Assembly: GCA_002310115.1 (NCBI GenBank)
Contig: DBYI01000034.1
Location: 1-46,725, forward strand
Origin: Ruminococcus flavefaciens
GTDB lineage: Bacteria > Bacillota > Clostridia > Oscillospirales > Ruminococcaceae
DNA: 46,725 bases
Direction of reading: 5' to 3'
Below the pieces are notes generated by a model, which was not told the origin of the DNA, did not search any database, and was given only the letters and a program-made list of their open reading frames with translations. Shown piece after piece: positions 24,957 to 32,362 of the stretch. Both the position numbers and the translations under genes were made by a program. Within the stretch, counting starts at the first letter, position 1. Each line of letters opens with the position of its first letter.

Positions 24957-26612
24957 GTGATAAACGGTTCTTTACTCAGAGATGCGATAATTTCCGCAGC
25001 TGTTACTATAGCAAACAGAAAACGCGAGGTTGACGAGCTGAATGTATATCCTGTTCCCGACGGTGATACAGGAACAAATATGTCAATGACCATAGGAAAC
25101 TCAATTGCAGAGCTTAAGCGTCTTGACTCAAAGACTTCCGTATCCGAGGTAGCTTCAACGGCAGCTTCGGCATTTCTGAGAGGCGCAAGAGGAAACTCTG
25201 GCGTTATACTTTCACTTATATTCAGAGGATTTTCAAAGGGACTTGCAGGATGCAAGGAAGCAAAAAGTGAAAATTTCAGCGACGCTCTGCGCTTCGGCGT
25301 TGAGGCTGCATACAAGGCTGTAATGAAGCCTGTTGAGGGTACTATTCTCACAGTAGTTAAGTCTGCCGCAGCAAAGGCAAACGAGATATGCGCTGAGACC
25401 AACGACGAGATCACTTTCTGGGAAGAGGTCTGTGCCGAAGCTGAAGCTACTCTTGCCAAAACCACTGATATGCTCCCTCAACTGAAAAAGGCAGGCGTAG
25501 TTGATGCAGGTGGAAAAGGTCTCTGTATTATATTCAGAGCTATGTGTGATGTGTTTGCAGGCGGTAAAATTGCCGAGCCCGATGAAACTCCGGCAACTCA
25601 GGAGAACTCGTCAGATTCGTTCAGAACTGCTGTTAGCGAGTATGATGACGATATAACCTTTACATACTGCACCGAGTTCATGCTTGAAAAAGAAAACGGA
25701 TGCCCGGATGCATCTATTCTCCGAGCTTATCTTGAAACTATCGGCGACTGCGTTGTTGTAGTTGACGACGAAAAAATCATAAAGGTTCATGTACATACTG
25801 ATAATCCAGGCAAAGCTATACAAAAGGGACTTGAGTTTGGCCACTTCACCAACGATCCTCGCCCGAAAATAGAGAATATGCGTATCCAGCACGAAAACAA
25901 GGTAAAAGATGCCCGCGCTGCCGAGGAAGGTCTTACCGCTGCAGAACCAGTGAAGGAGTTTGGCTTTGTTGCAGTTGCAGCAGGACACGGTCTTGAAGCT
26001 ATGTTCACAGACTTGGGTGCAGATGTTGTAGTAAAGGGCGGGCAGACTATGAACCCATCCACTGACGATATTCTCCGCGCTATACTAAAAACTCCTGCAA
26101 ACACGGTATTCGTGCTACCTAATAATAAAAACATAATAATGGCAGCTGAACAGGCAGTAAAGCTCACAGATAAAAAGGTGTGCGTTCTCCAAACAAGAAC
26201 AATACCTCAGGGTATTGCAGCAATGCTCGCGTTTGACGATAGCCGAAGTCTAAACGCCAACCGCAAGGATATGACAAGAGCATTTGAGAAGGTCTCCACA
26301 GGTCTTATTACATTTGCTGCAAGGAACTCAGAGTTTGAAGGCCATCAGATTAAAGAAGGCGAAATACTTGCTCTCGACAATGGCAAGCTATCGTTTACTG
26401 AGCGTGATATAAACAAGGCAACATACAAACTCGTAAAGAAACTCGCCAAAGGCGATGTTAACTATGTAACTCTTATCCACGGTGCAGACGTACCTGAGGA
26501 AAATGCCGAAGAATTACAGAAATTTATTCAGTCCAAGCTTGGTGACAAGATAGAAGTAATGCTTGTAAATGGTGGTCAGCCCGTGTATTACTATATTATT
26601 TCGATAGAGTAA
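24957..26612 (+). CDS. fakA: Fatty acid kinase FakA-like DAK2-domain protein
   Basis: A 551-residue relative of FakA/YloV, which phosphorylates fatty acids carried by FakB (DegV) so they can enter phospholipids. The N-terminal DhaL/DAK2 domain (about 1-200) shows NVYPVPDGDTGTNMSMT, ARGNSGVILS, EGTILTVV and GVVDAGGKGL, the ATP and magnesium sites. The middle (YCTEFMLE..GDCVVVVDDEKIIKVHVHTDNPG) and C-terminal parts also match. I choose the GTG start at 24957 because GGAGG (24944-24948) lies 8 bases upstream; the open frame from TTG at 24942 would include its own ribosome site. No fakB is in this window. Confidence 0.93.
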   Translation: MINGSLLRDAIISAAVTIANRKREVDELNVYPVPDGDTGTNMSMTIGNSIAELKRLDSKTSVSEVASTAASAFLRGARGNSGVILSLIFRGFSKGLAGCKEAKSENFSDALRFGVEAAYKAVMKPVEGTILTVVKSAAAKANEICAETNDEITFWEEVCAEAEATLAKTTDMLPQLKKAGVVDAGGKGLCIIFRAMCDVFAGGKIAEPDETPATQENSSDSFRTAVSEYDDDITFTYCTEFMLEKENGCPDASILRAYLETIGDCVVVVDDEKIIKVHVHTDNPGKAIQKGLEFGHFTNDPRPKIENMRIQHENKVKDARAAEEGLTAAEPVKEFGFVAVAAGHGLEAMFTDLGADVVVKGGQTMNPSTDDILRAILKTPANTVFVLPNNKNIIMAAEQAVKLTDKKVCVLQTRTIPQGIAAMLAFDDSRSLNANRKDMTRAFEKVSTGLITFAARNSEFEGHQIKEGEILALDNGKLSFTERDINKATYKLVKKLAKGDVNYVTLIHGADVPEENAEELQKFIQSKLGDKIEVMLVNGGQPVYYYIISIE

Positions 26613-26641
26613 TTTATGATACATAATTCATAAAATATTGT

Positions 26642-26670
26642 ATAGGCGCATAATGTGCGCCTATTTTTTT
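26642..26670 (+). terminator. Terminator of Asp23-FakA operon
   Basis: A perfect 9-bp stem (26642-26650 with 26656-26664) is followed by a run of seven T residues. Confidence 0.93.
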
Positions 26671-26750
26671 GTGTAAGGAAATAATTCCTATAGAGGTATG
26701 AAATCAAACAAATCATGTGAAAGCATTTACAATATTTCTTGATTACATCC

Positions 26751-26788
26751 TAAATTCTCAGGATCGTGACGATGTTTTTTTCGTCACG
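26751..26788 (+). repeat. 38-bp hairpin element, left copy
   Basis: It aligns with 31921-31958, same length and orientation: TAAATTCT at the start, then AGGA, CGT.AC..ATG, a T run and GTCACG at the end. Here TCGTGACGA (26764-26772) pairs with TCGTCACGA (26781-26789) around a T-rich loop. The two copies lie either side of the AT-rich cassette. Confidence 0.65.
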
Positions 26789-27010
26789 AACTTCAAAATT
26801 ACTTGAATGCTCTGAGGATGAACATCACGTGCTAAAGATTGACGAGCTTTTAAGCAAACTGAGATTTATGATACTCTCGGAATGCCATTGCCAATCTCAT
26901 CATGTTAATCCGCAAATTCATGATTAAAAGCAACGACTGTCAAAATAATATTTTTAAACAAAAAACGCAATACTCCTTTTGTTAATATTCACAGATATAT
27001 CTGCCGCTCA

Positions 27011-27039
27011 TTGACAAGACATACGGAATGTGTTATAAT
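27011..27039 (+). promoter_or_regulatory. Main promoter of the secreted-protein cassette
   Basis: TTGACA (27011-27016) and TATAAT (27034-27039), both perfect, 17 bp apart. It leaves a leader of about 150 bases before the first gene. Confidence 0.85.
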
Positions 27040-27140
27040 TTTTAAAATGCATTTTTAACAAATAATATATTTTATCACACAACAGGTAGTTATATTATTT
27101 CATCGAAAAATTTTTCTACACATTCAACATGTTACTTTTT

Positions 27141-27169
27141 TTGACGTCAATCCACAGTAACACTATCAA
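27141..27169 (+). promoter_or_regulatory. Palindrome and possible second promoter
   Basis: TTGACGTCAA (27141-27150) is a perfect 10-bp palindrome. Its TTGACG could also serve as a -35 box with TATCAA (27164-27169) 17 bp away. It is either an operator or a weak second promoter. Confidence 0.4.
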
Positions 27170-27193
27170 TCTAACTACAATAAGGAGAAAAAA

Positions 27194-27802
27194 ATGAAAA
27201 TCAAAAGTATTGTAAAAAAGGCAACTGTTGCAATTGCAGCTTGTTCATGCCTTTTTGCCACATCAATATCCGCTAGTGCTGAAGACTTTTATTATATAAA
27301 GCGCGTTAGTCCTAAAGGAAATTATTTTTATGATGTTGAACGCAGCACTACTAATTGGATCTTATTCCATCATAATCTTGATGCCTGCTACCCAATATAC
27401 CATGTTAAAGGACAAGGCGATACAACTTTAGCTTATCAGAGAGACGTTTCTTATACAAGAGAAAAATCCTCTTCTTTTAGCACATCAATTTCAGCCGGAG
27501 GCACTATTGGAGGAATTGACGCTGCTATTTCAGCAGGCTATGAACAAACATGGACAGAGTCTGTACAGTTTACCAAATCAGGTTCTGTTAGTCAAACTAT
27601 TCCCTCGGGTAATTCAACTGGATATTATAAACTGACATTATGTCATAATTTCCACAAATATAGCGTTTCTGCATATAGGTATTATAATTATCAATATAGT
27701 TGGACAGAATATCCTTGTGTTCCTTACGGAAAGGGATATATGGCAACATTATACAATCCATATGATACTTCTATTAACAATTGGCGCGTCGCAGGAAAAT
27801 AA
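27194..27802 (+). CDS. Secreted protein with a pore-forming-toxin-like hairpin pattern
   Basis: A 202-residue protein with a clear signal peptide (1-29, ending SISASA before E30). The mature part is about 173 residues, rich in Tyr and Ser, with Cys65, Cys150 and Cys175. Residues about 85-137 alternate small polar and hydrophobic residues (SSSFSTSISAG), then a glycine-rich apolar turn (GGTIGGIDAAISAG, about 102-115), then a second alternating strand (YEQTWTESVQFTKSGSVSQT). That strand-turn-strand layout is what aerolysin/ETX-MTX2 toxins use to form a membrane beta-barrel. I see no exact family motif, so pore formation is inference; a cell-wall adhesin is possible. AAGGAG lies before the ATG, and a strong hairpin follows the stop. 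Codons are A/T-rich compared with flanking genes. Confidence 0.85.
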   Translation: MKIKSIVKKATVAIAACSCLFATSISASAEDFYYIKRVSPKGNYFYDVERSTTNWILFHHNLDACYPIYHVKGQGDTTLAYQRDVSYTREKSSSFSTSISAGGTIGGIDAAISAGYEQTWTESVQFTKSGSVSQTIPSGNSTGYYKLTLCHNFHKYSVSAYRYYNYQYSWTEYPCVPYGKGYMATLYNPYDTSINNWRVAGK

Positions 27803-27845
27803 TATATTGAAAGAACGCCCAACGATATAAAATTTATCACAAAAT

Positions 27846-27882
27846 AATATTGCGGCATTGCATATTGTAATGTCGCAATATT
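27846..27882 (+). terminator. Intercistronic hairpin between secreted protein and lipoprotein genes
   Basis: A 14-bp stem (27846-27859 with 27869-27882), with a single G-U pair, is followed only by TATAAAGG. It probably acts as a leaky terminator or a 3' stabiliser, giving more mRNA for the secreted protein than for the genes behind it. Confidence 0.65.
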
Positions 27883-27898
27883 TATAAAGGAAACTAAT

Positions 27899-28738
27899 AT
27901 GAATAAAAATGTTAAATATTTATACGTACTAATTACTGCTTTTTGTTGTTTCACAGTTGGCTGCAATGTCAAAAATACTAATGACGTTATTGTTACCGGT
28001 GACATGATAAAGTATAACAGGATAGGTTCAAAGGATTTTGGATTTAACCTGAATCTCATTGACAACAAGCCCAACACTAAAGTGGAATTTCTTGAATGTA
28101 CAGGAAAAAACACTAATGGATTAACTATAGAGTATAACGATGACACATTTGAAAATATAAAAAACCATAAACTATCAGATCGTTATTTGACCATACTGGG
28201 CTTCGTATGTCATACGGAAAACGATTATGTTGAAATTGATAGTTTAACACTTAATATAGATAATAAAAAAACAGTGGTTCAGCTATCAACACCATTAATT
28301 CATACATTGAAAAAGACGCACTCTGATGACAGTGTGTATCCAACAGCATATCCATCTATGATAGCAACAACTTCATTTTCAAATACAGATTATCCATTCG
28401 ACTTTCACGCTGAAAAGAATGCCGAACTTGTTTCATTTGAATTTAATGATTTTGTAGTTCCTCAGGACAGTACTGTACTTGTAAACCAAAGCCCGGTTGG
28501 TTCACTTGACGATGTATTTCCTTTATCTGTAAAATCAGGAGATGATATTGAGATACAGTGTAAGATTGACTTCAAACCTGATTCTAAAAATTCTAAATAC
28601 ACAAATGTTGTTTTCAATTCCGAATTAACTTATCATGCTGAAAATTTATCAGAAAACAGCGTAATATCCAATGATATTTTTAGTCAGGCTGTTTCAAATG
28701 TGGAAGATGCTGAAGCGCTGATTTTAGAATTAAAGTAA
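27899..28738 (+). CDS. Putative lipoprotein of the ABC cassette
   Basis: A 279-residue protein with a short basic start, a hydrophobic stretch (7-20) and Cys22 in TVGC, an imperfect lipobox. It would be anchored outside the membrane. The rest looks beta-rich and I do not recognise a family. AAGGA lies 7 bases before the ATG. Its place before a MacA-like adaptor, ATPase and permease resembles the accessory operon of the circular bacteriocin AS-48 (as-48EFGH), which gives self-protection. An accessory or immunity role is inferred from that. Codon use is A/T-rich like its neighbours. Confidence 0.75.
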   Translation: MNKNVKYLYVLITAFCCFTVGCNVKNTNDVIVTGDMIKYNRIGSKDFGFNLNLIDNKPNTKVEFLECTGKNTNGLTIEYNDDTFENIKNHKLSDRYLTILGFVCHTENDYVEIDSLTLNIDNKKTVVQLSTPLIHTLKKTHSDDSVYPTAYPSMIATTSFSNTDYPFDFHAEKNAELVSFEFNDFVVPQDSTVLVNQSPVGSLDDVFPLSVKSGDDIEIQCKIDFKPDSKNSKYTNVVFNSELTYHAENLSENSVISNDIFSQAVSNVEDAEALILELK

Positions 28739-28761
28739 TTTTTATATGAGGAAATGCAAAA

Positions 28762-29667
28762 ATGAAACGTAAGATTTTTATCTCTTTTTTCTTTATACTT
28801 CTATTATCTTTTCAAGTGCTAGGGTTTATATTTTTGCTGAATCCTGATATTTTCAAAAAATCTGTTGATCATATTGATAAATCTCATAATTCTCTGAAGC
28901 AAATAAATGCTTATTATCCTATTCTTGAAGGCGAAATAGAACACACCTACGAAACTGATGGTGTAATTGCAGTATGTGAGGGAAAGCCGGAGACTGAGAA
29001 CATCCGTGTTGAATGGATCAATATTTCTGATTTTGAACTCGTAAAATCACGCGGTGAGCTTTTTGAACCGAACGAAACGATCTATCGTTATCAAGGAAAA
29101 GATTATTCTTTTCCTTATCATGGCAGATTGCTTAATGTCAGCGAGGCAGAAGAAGATTACAATAAAATCGCTAATATCGAGCTTTTGAATTACGATAATT
29201 TAGTTGTCCAGACAAATATTGACTCAAAGAACATTGATAAGATCAATTACGATACAACAGCAAAAATGTCTTATCTGGATCAAACATATGATGCAAAAAT
29301 ATCAGAAATAGGACACGTTATATCAGATGAATCCCTTCCTGTTATTTTATCATGCGAACATACTTTATATCCCGGTTCTAAAGTTAAAGTTACATTTGTA
29401 ACAGGCATTCAGCAAGATGGAATGTACATACCGAGTGAAGCGGTTTATCACGAACAAGATGATGATGTAGATTATGTTTTGGTCGAAAAGAATAACGAGA
29501 TTATAAGAAAAGTAATAAAAACAGGTACTGTTTTTTCAGTTGACGAAAATAGCAACACATTTTCTTATACTGAAATAGTATCCGGGCTTTCACGCGAAGA
29601 CCGAATTGTAACTCAAAGTATTTCCTATACTTCTGATTCGCTTGCTGAGGAAATAAAAAATGAATAG
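28762..29667 (+). CDS. MacA/HlyD-like ABC transporter adaptor protein
   Basis: A 301-residue protein with one N-terminal membrane helix (5-27) and an extracellular part. The C-terminal half has the pattern of membrane fusion proteins: YPGSKVKVTFVTGIQQDGMYIPSEAVYHE, then DYVLVEKNNEIIRKVIKTG and SGLSREDRIVTQ, which form the last beta domains of MacA-like adaptors. The long coiled-coil hairpin of Gram-negative MacA is missing or very short, as expected without an outer membrane. Its 3' end overlaps the ATPase gene by 8 bases. It should link the ABC pump to its substrate outside the cell. Confidence 0.82.
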   Translation: MKRKIFISFFFILLLSFQVLGFIFLLNPDIFKKSVDHIDKSHNSLKQINAYYPILEGEIEHTYETDGVIAVCEGKPETENIRVEWINISDFELVKSRGELFEPNETIYRYQGKDYSFPYHGRLLNVSEAEEDYNKIANIELLNYDNLVVQTNIDSKNIDKINYDTTAKMSYLDQTYDAKISEIGHVISDESLPVILSCEHTLYPGSKVKVTFVTGIQQDGMYIPSEAVYHEQDDDVDYVLVEKNNEIIRKVIKTGTVFSVDENSNTFSYTEIVSGLSREDRIVTQSISYTSDSLAEEIKNE

Positions 29668-30325
29668 CTTAATTAGCATCGAAAAATTGAATAAATCATA
29701 CGATGGAAAAAGTGACGTTTTACACGGATTGAATTTTTCAATACAACCAGGCAAAATTGCTACAATATATGGTTCATCAGGTTGCGGTAAAAGTACTTTT
29801 TTAAATATAGTTGGTCTTTTAGAAGATTTTTCAGATGGGGAATATTATTTCAAAGGGAATAGAATTAATAGTAAAAGGCTTAATTCTTATAATACTCTCA
29901 GGGCACAAGAAATCGGATTTGTATTTCAATCGTATCATTTAATAGATTCATTATCCGTACAGGAAAATATTCTGATGCCATTTTTGTATAATAATCTTCC
30001 CTTAAATTCTAATGTGTATTCATCTATAACACAATTACTGAATCAATTCCAAATGGAACAATTTCAACATAAAAAAGTTTCTTTGCTTTCCGGAGGCGAA
30101 CGACAAAGAGTAGCTATTATCCGTGCAATGATCAAATCTCCATCATTGATAATCGCAGACGAGCCAACTGGCAATCTTGACGATATCAATACTTCTATTG
30201 TTATTCGTGCTTTACAATCAGCTGCAGACCAAGGAACGGCAGTTATCGTGGTTACTCATAATAAACAACTTTCTTTTAATAATGCAGATATATATACACT
30301 TACTAACGGAGCTTTACAACGATGA
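29660..30325 (+). CDS. MacB/LolD-type ABC transporter ATPase
   Basis: A 221-residue ATPase, the usual size for this class. Walker A is GSSGCGKST (38-46), the Q-loop lies in FVFQSYHLIDSLSVQENI, the signature is LSGGERQRVAI, Walker B is LIIADEPTGNLD, and the H-loop is VVTHN. The DEPTGNLD ending is characteristic of the MacB/LolD/FtsE group, which pairs with FtsX-like permeases such as the next gene. It overlaps both neighbours (8 and 4 bases), so adaptor, ATPase and permease are translationally coupled. Confidence 0.94.
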   Translation: MNSLISIEKLNKSYDGKSDVLHGLNFSIQPGKIATIYGSSGCGKSTFLNIVGLLEDFSDGEYYFKGNRINSKRLNSYNTLRAQEIGFVFQSYHLIDSLSVQENILMPFLYNNLPLNSNVYSSITQLLNQFQMEQFQHKKVSLLSGGERQRVAIIRAMIKSPSLIIADEPTGNLDDINTSIVIRALQSAADQGTAVIVVTHNKQLSFNNADIYTLTNGALQR

Positions 30326-31647
30326 AAATTTTTTTCTATATTTCTCATTTCCTTAAAATGGCTGTATTAAATAAGACACGTTTTATTCTAACGTCAATCG
30401 GTATGTTTATTGCCGTTTTTTTGTATTCTTTCAGTCTTATGCTTACCGATTCATATTATGCAGGCTTTTTTGAAGAAAATGAAACAATGACAGATAATGT
30501 AGTAATAGTTTCATCATCCACGCCACAAAAACAATTACATAAAGAAATTGTTTCACCACCACAAACTGCTTGTACAGAAGTTGATTTTCTTTTACAGAGA
30601 AAATCTATTTTTTCTGTAATTACTGAAAAAAAGCACTATGTTAATCTTATGTCTTATATAAACGGGGTTTCAGATTTGAATAGCATTCCGGTAATAACAG
30701 ATAGCTCTTCTTGCCTTAGTGTAAAATCAGAATTATGTAAAGGCAGAATGATCAACGAATCTGATATTAGTTCTTGTTCTAAGGTTGTGGTCATAAATGA
30801 ACTTACAGAACAGCTTGTTTTTCAAGGAGATGGCATAGGAAAAAAGCTTAGTTTGAATGCTGGAATGAACGGAAATACAGTTTATGCATTTAATCAAGGT
30901 GATGATTCAAGTAACAGTCCGATTGAATTGGAAGTTATTGGAGTTATTAAAAATAGTTTTACGGATAGAAAATCGGCTCAGTTATTGAAAAAAAAGCTTC
31001 TTTATTCTTCCGAAACAATTGATGCAACTACATCTATTTATTGTCCAATCTCTTTGATAAAAGAACTATTTCCTGATGAAGATTGCATACATCAACAATT
31101 TTATGAATGTAAAAACAGAAATACATATGATCAGTTTATCATGCAACTTGAAATGATGAGAAACAGAGATTACCTTTTAGATACTCATATTAACTATGAA
31201 TCAAAAGAAACCAAAAGAAATAATCTTGAAACACAGTTAATGGATGCAAAAAGAATTTTGAATTTGATTTCATTGCTTTTGTGTTTATTATCATGCTTGA
31301 GCGTCATAAGTATAACCTTTTTTTCAGTTAAAGAACGTATCCCTGAAATAGGAATACGCAAAGCTTTTGGCGCTACAAAAATGGATGTTGTTTTCCAGTT
31401 TGTTATAGAAATGCTTATTATTGCTTTTTTTTCCTCAGGACTTGCTATAATGTTAAGTTTGTTTATTGGCCGGATAGTTGAAGTAATCCTTGATCAAAAA
31501 TACTTCATTTCTTTTGCATTTAAACCGACAGTTAGTAATATTCTTCAGCCTTTTATCCTTGGAGTAACAGAGGCCCTTTTATGTGGTATTATTCCAAGTT
31601 TATATGCTGCAAATATTAAAGTAACCAATTCTCTCAAATTCGAATAA
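30322..31647 (+). CDS. FtsX/MacB-like ABC transporter permease
   Basis: A 441-residue permease with the four-helix MacB layout: helix 1 at about 20-41, an extracellular domain of about 265 residues, then helices at about 312-335, 360-385 and 408-428. Between helices 2 and 3 is the cytoplasmic coupling helix with VKERIPEIGIRKAFGATKMDVVFQF, the hallmark of the FtsX-like family. Such pumps work as mechanotransmitters or exporters for peptides and toxins, not as simple channels. Its ATG overlaps the ATPase stop in ATGA. It is the last gene of the cassette; no clean terminator follows. Confidence 0.92.
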   Translation: MKIFFYISHFLKMAVLNKTRFILTSIGMFIAVFLYSFSLMLTDSYYAGFFEENETMTDNVVIVSSSTPQKQLHKEIVSPPQTACTEVDFLLQRKSIFSVITEKKHYVNLMSYINGVSDLNSIPVITDSSSCLSVKSELCKGRMINESDISSCSKVVVINELTEQLVFQGDGIGKKLSLNAGMNGNTVYAFNQGDDSSNSPIELEVIGVIKNSFTDRKSAQLLKKKLLYSSETIDATTSIYCPISLIKELFPDEDCIHQQFYECKNRNTYDQFIMQLEMMRNRDYLLDTHINYESKETKRNNLETQLMDAKRILNLISLLLCLLSCLSVISITFFSVKERIPEIGIRKAFGATKMDVVFQFVIEMLIIAFFSSGLAIMLSLFIGRIVEVILDQKYFISFAFKPTVSNILQPFILGVTEALLCGIIPSLYAANIKVTNSLKFE

Positions 31648-31920
31648 AAACAGCAAATATATGAATGAATATTATCAGAAAATGTATGGGATTCGGTTTG
31701 AAAAATCTTCAATTGTTTAATTTCACTCTAATTACAATCATCGAAAGCAAAGTACAAAAAATGCAAATTACTATGAATTGTCACATATTATGTTATAACT
31801 AAATAGCTTTCAATCCTTACTATAGAAAAAAGTTGTTTCCCTTGGCATCACGCTATTTGGCAAGTTTTTCAAAAAGGCATTTGACTTTTTATGGTATTAT
31901 CATATTGGATAGCATCTGCA

Positions 31921-31958
31921 TAAATTCTAGGAAACGTAACCATGATTTTTTTGTCACG
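31921..31958 (+). repeat. 38-bp hairpin element, right copy
   Basis: It is the partner of 26751-26788, in the same orientation. Here the hairpin is longer: GGAAACGT (31930-31937) pairs with ACGTTTCC (31956-31963), and ATTCT (31924-31928) with AGAAT further out. The copies lie about 5.2 kb apart around the AT-rich cassette. Confidence 0.65.
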
Positions 31959-32000
31959 TTTCCGAGAATCCAGGTTATATACTCTTCACACAAAAACAAG

Positions 32001-32035
32001 GCGCTCATATTGTGTCACATTCACAATATGAGCGC
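32001..32035 (-). terminator. Terminator of the Gld-type operon
   Basis: A perfect 14-bp stem (32001-32014 with 32022-32035) is followed on the minus strand by CTTGTTTTTG. It lies 30 bp after the stop codon of the last gene. Confidence 0.75.
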
Positions 32036-32064
32036 TAAATTATTCATTGTGCATTACTAAAAAT

Positions 32065-32346
32065 TTATCCCTTGAGTGCCTTTTCAAGCCATACATTAGC
32101 TATATCGAGTGCCTCATATAGTCCGCACTCACGCTCTGCGTTCTTGACAAAAGCCTTGAGAGGATCAGGTTCGTTCGTATCCATCTGTACAACCCTCACC
32201 TTTGAAGTCATCTGCTCCCCATTTTCCTCTTCTGTTTCGAGAATCTGTATGAAAATAACATAAGGATCTGACATATAGCCGTAGTATATCTGATTGCCAC
32301 TTCTAACCAGCGGATATCCCTTATATGTGTTGAATTTCTCGATCAT
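32065..32346 (-). CDS. Small conserved-looking protein after the Gld operon
   Basis: A 93-residue soluble protein, opening MIEKFNTYKGYPLVRSGNQIYYG. I start it at 32346 because AAGGAGG lies 7 bases upstream; the open frame runs further into the DUF4340 gene. It looks like an alpha/beta fold with an acidic middle (ETEEENGEQ) and no signal or membrane helix. I do not recognise a family. It follows the DUF4340 gene by 16 bases, so it belongs to the same mRNA and may assist the exporter. Confidence 0.75.
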   Translation of the reverse strand: MIEKFNTYKGYPLVRSGNQIYYGYMSDPYVIFIQILETEEENGEQMTSKVRVVQMDTNEPDPLKAFVKNAERECGLYEALDIANVWLEKALKG

Positions 32347-32362
32347 TATATACCTCCTTGAA

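Larger units (their letters stand above)
26671..27193. other. Gene-free region before the secreted-protein cassette
   Basis: About 520 bp with no credible gene on either strand. It contains a 38-bp hairpin element (26751-26788) related to one at 31921-31958, a strong promoter (27011-27039), and a perfect palindrome TTGACGTCAA (27141-27150). Confidence 0.7.
31648..32064. other. Gene-free region after the cassette
   Basis: About 415 bp. It holds the right copy of the 38-bp hairpin element and the terminator of the converging Gld operon. An open frame at 31833-32060 crosses both hairpins and has no ribosome site, so I do not call it a gene. Confidence 0.65.

Noticed and set aside
26613..27193. 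Possible small RNA or remnant gene in the gene-free region
   Set aside because: I see hairpins and a promoter for the next gene but no second promoter-terminator pair that would define an RNA gene.
27724..28146. Minus-strand open frame of 140 codons in the cassette
   Set aside because: It overlaps two well-supported plus-strand genes with ribosome sites and a signal peptide; it is a shadow of the A/T-rich sequence.
29660..30325. The cassette as a BceAB-type antibiotic resistance pump
   Set aside because: The permease has four membrane helices (MacB type), not the ten of BceB, and there is no two-component system beside it.
31833..32060. Plus-strand open frame of 75 codons after the cassette
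   Set aside because: It has no ribosome site, crosses two hairpins including the Gld operon terminator, and its protein looks like random translation.
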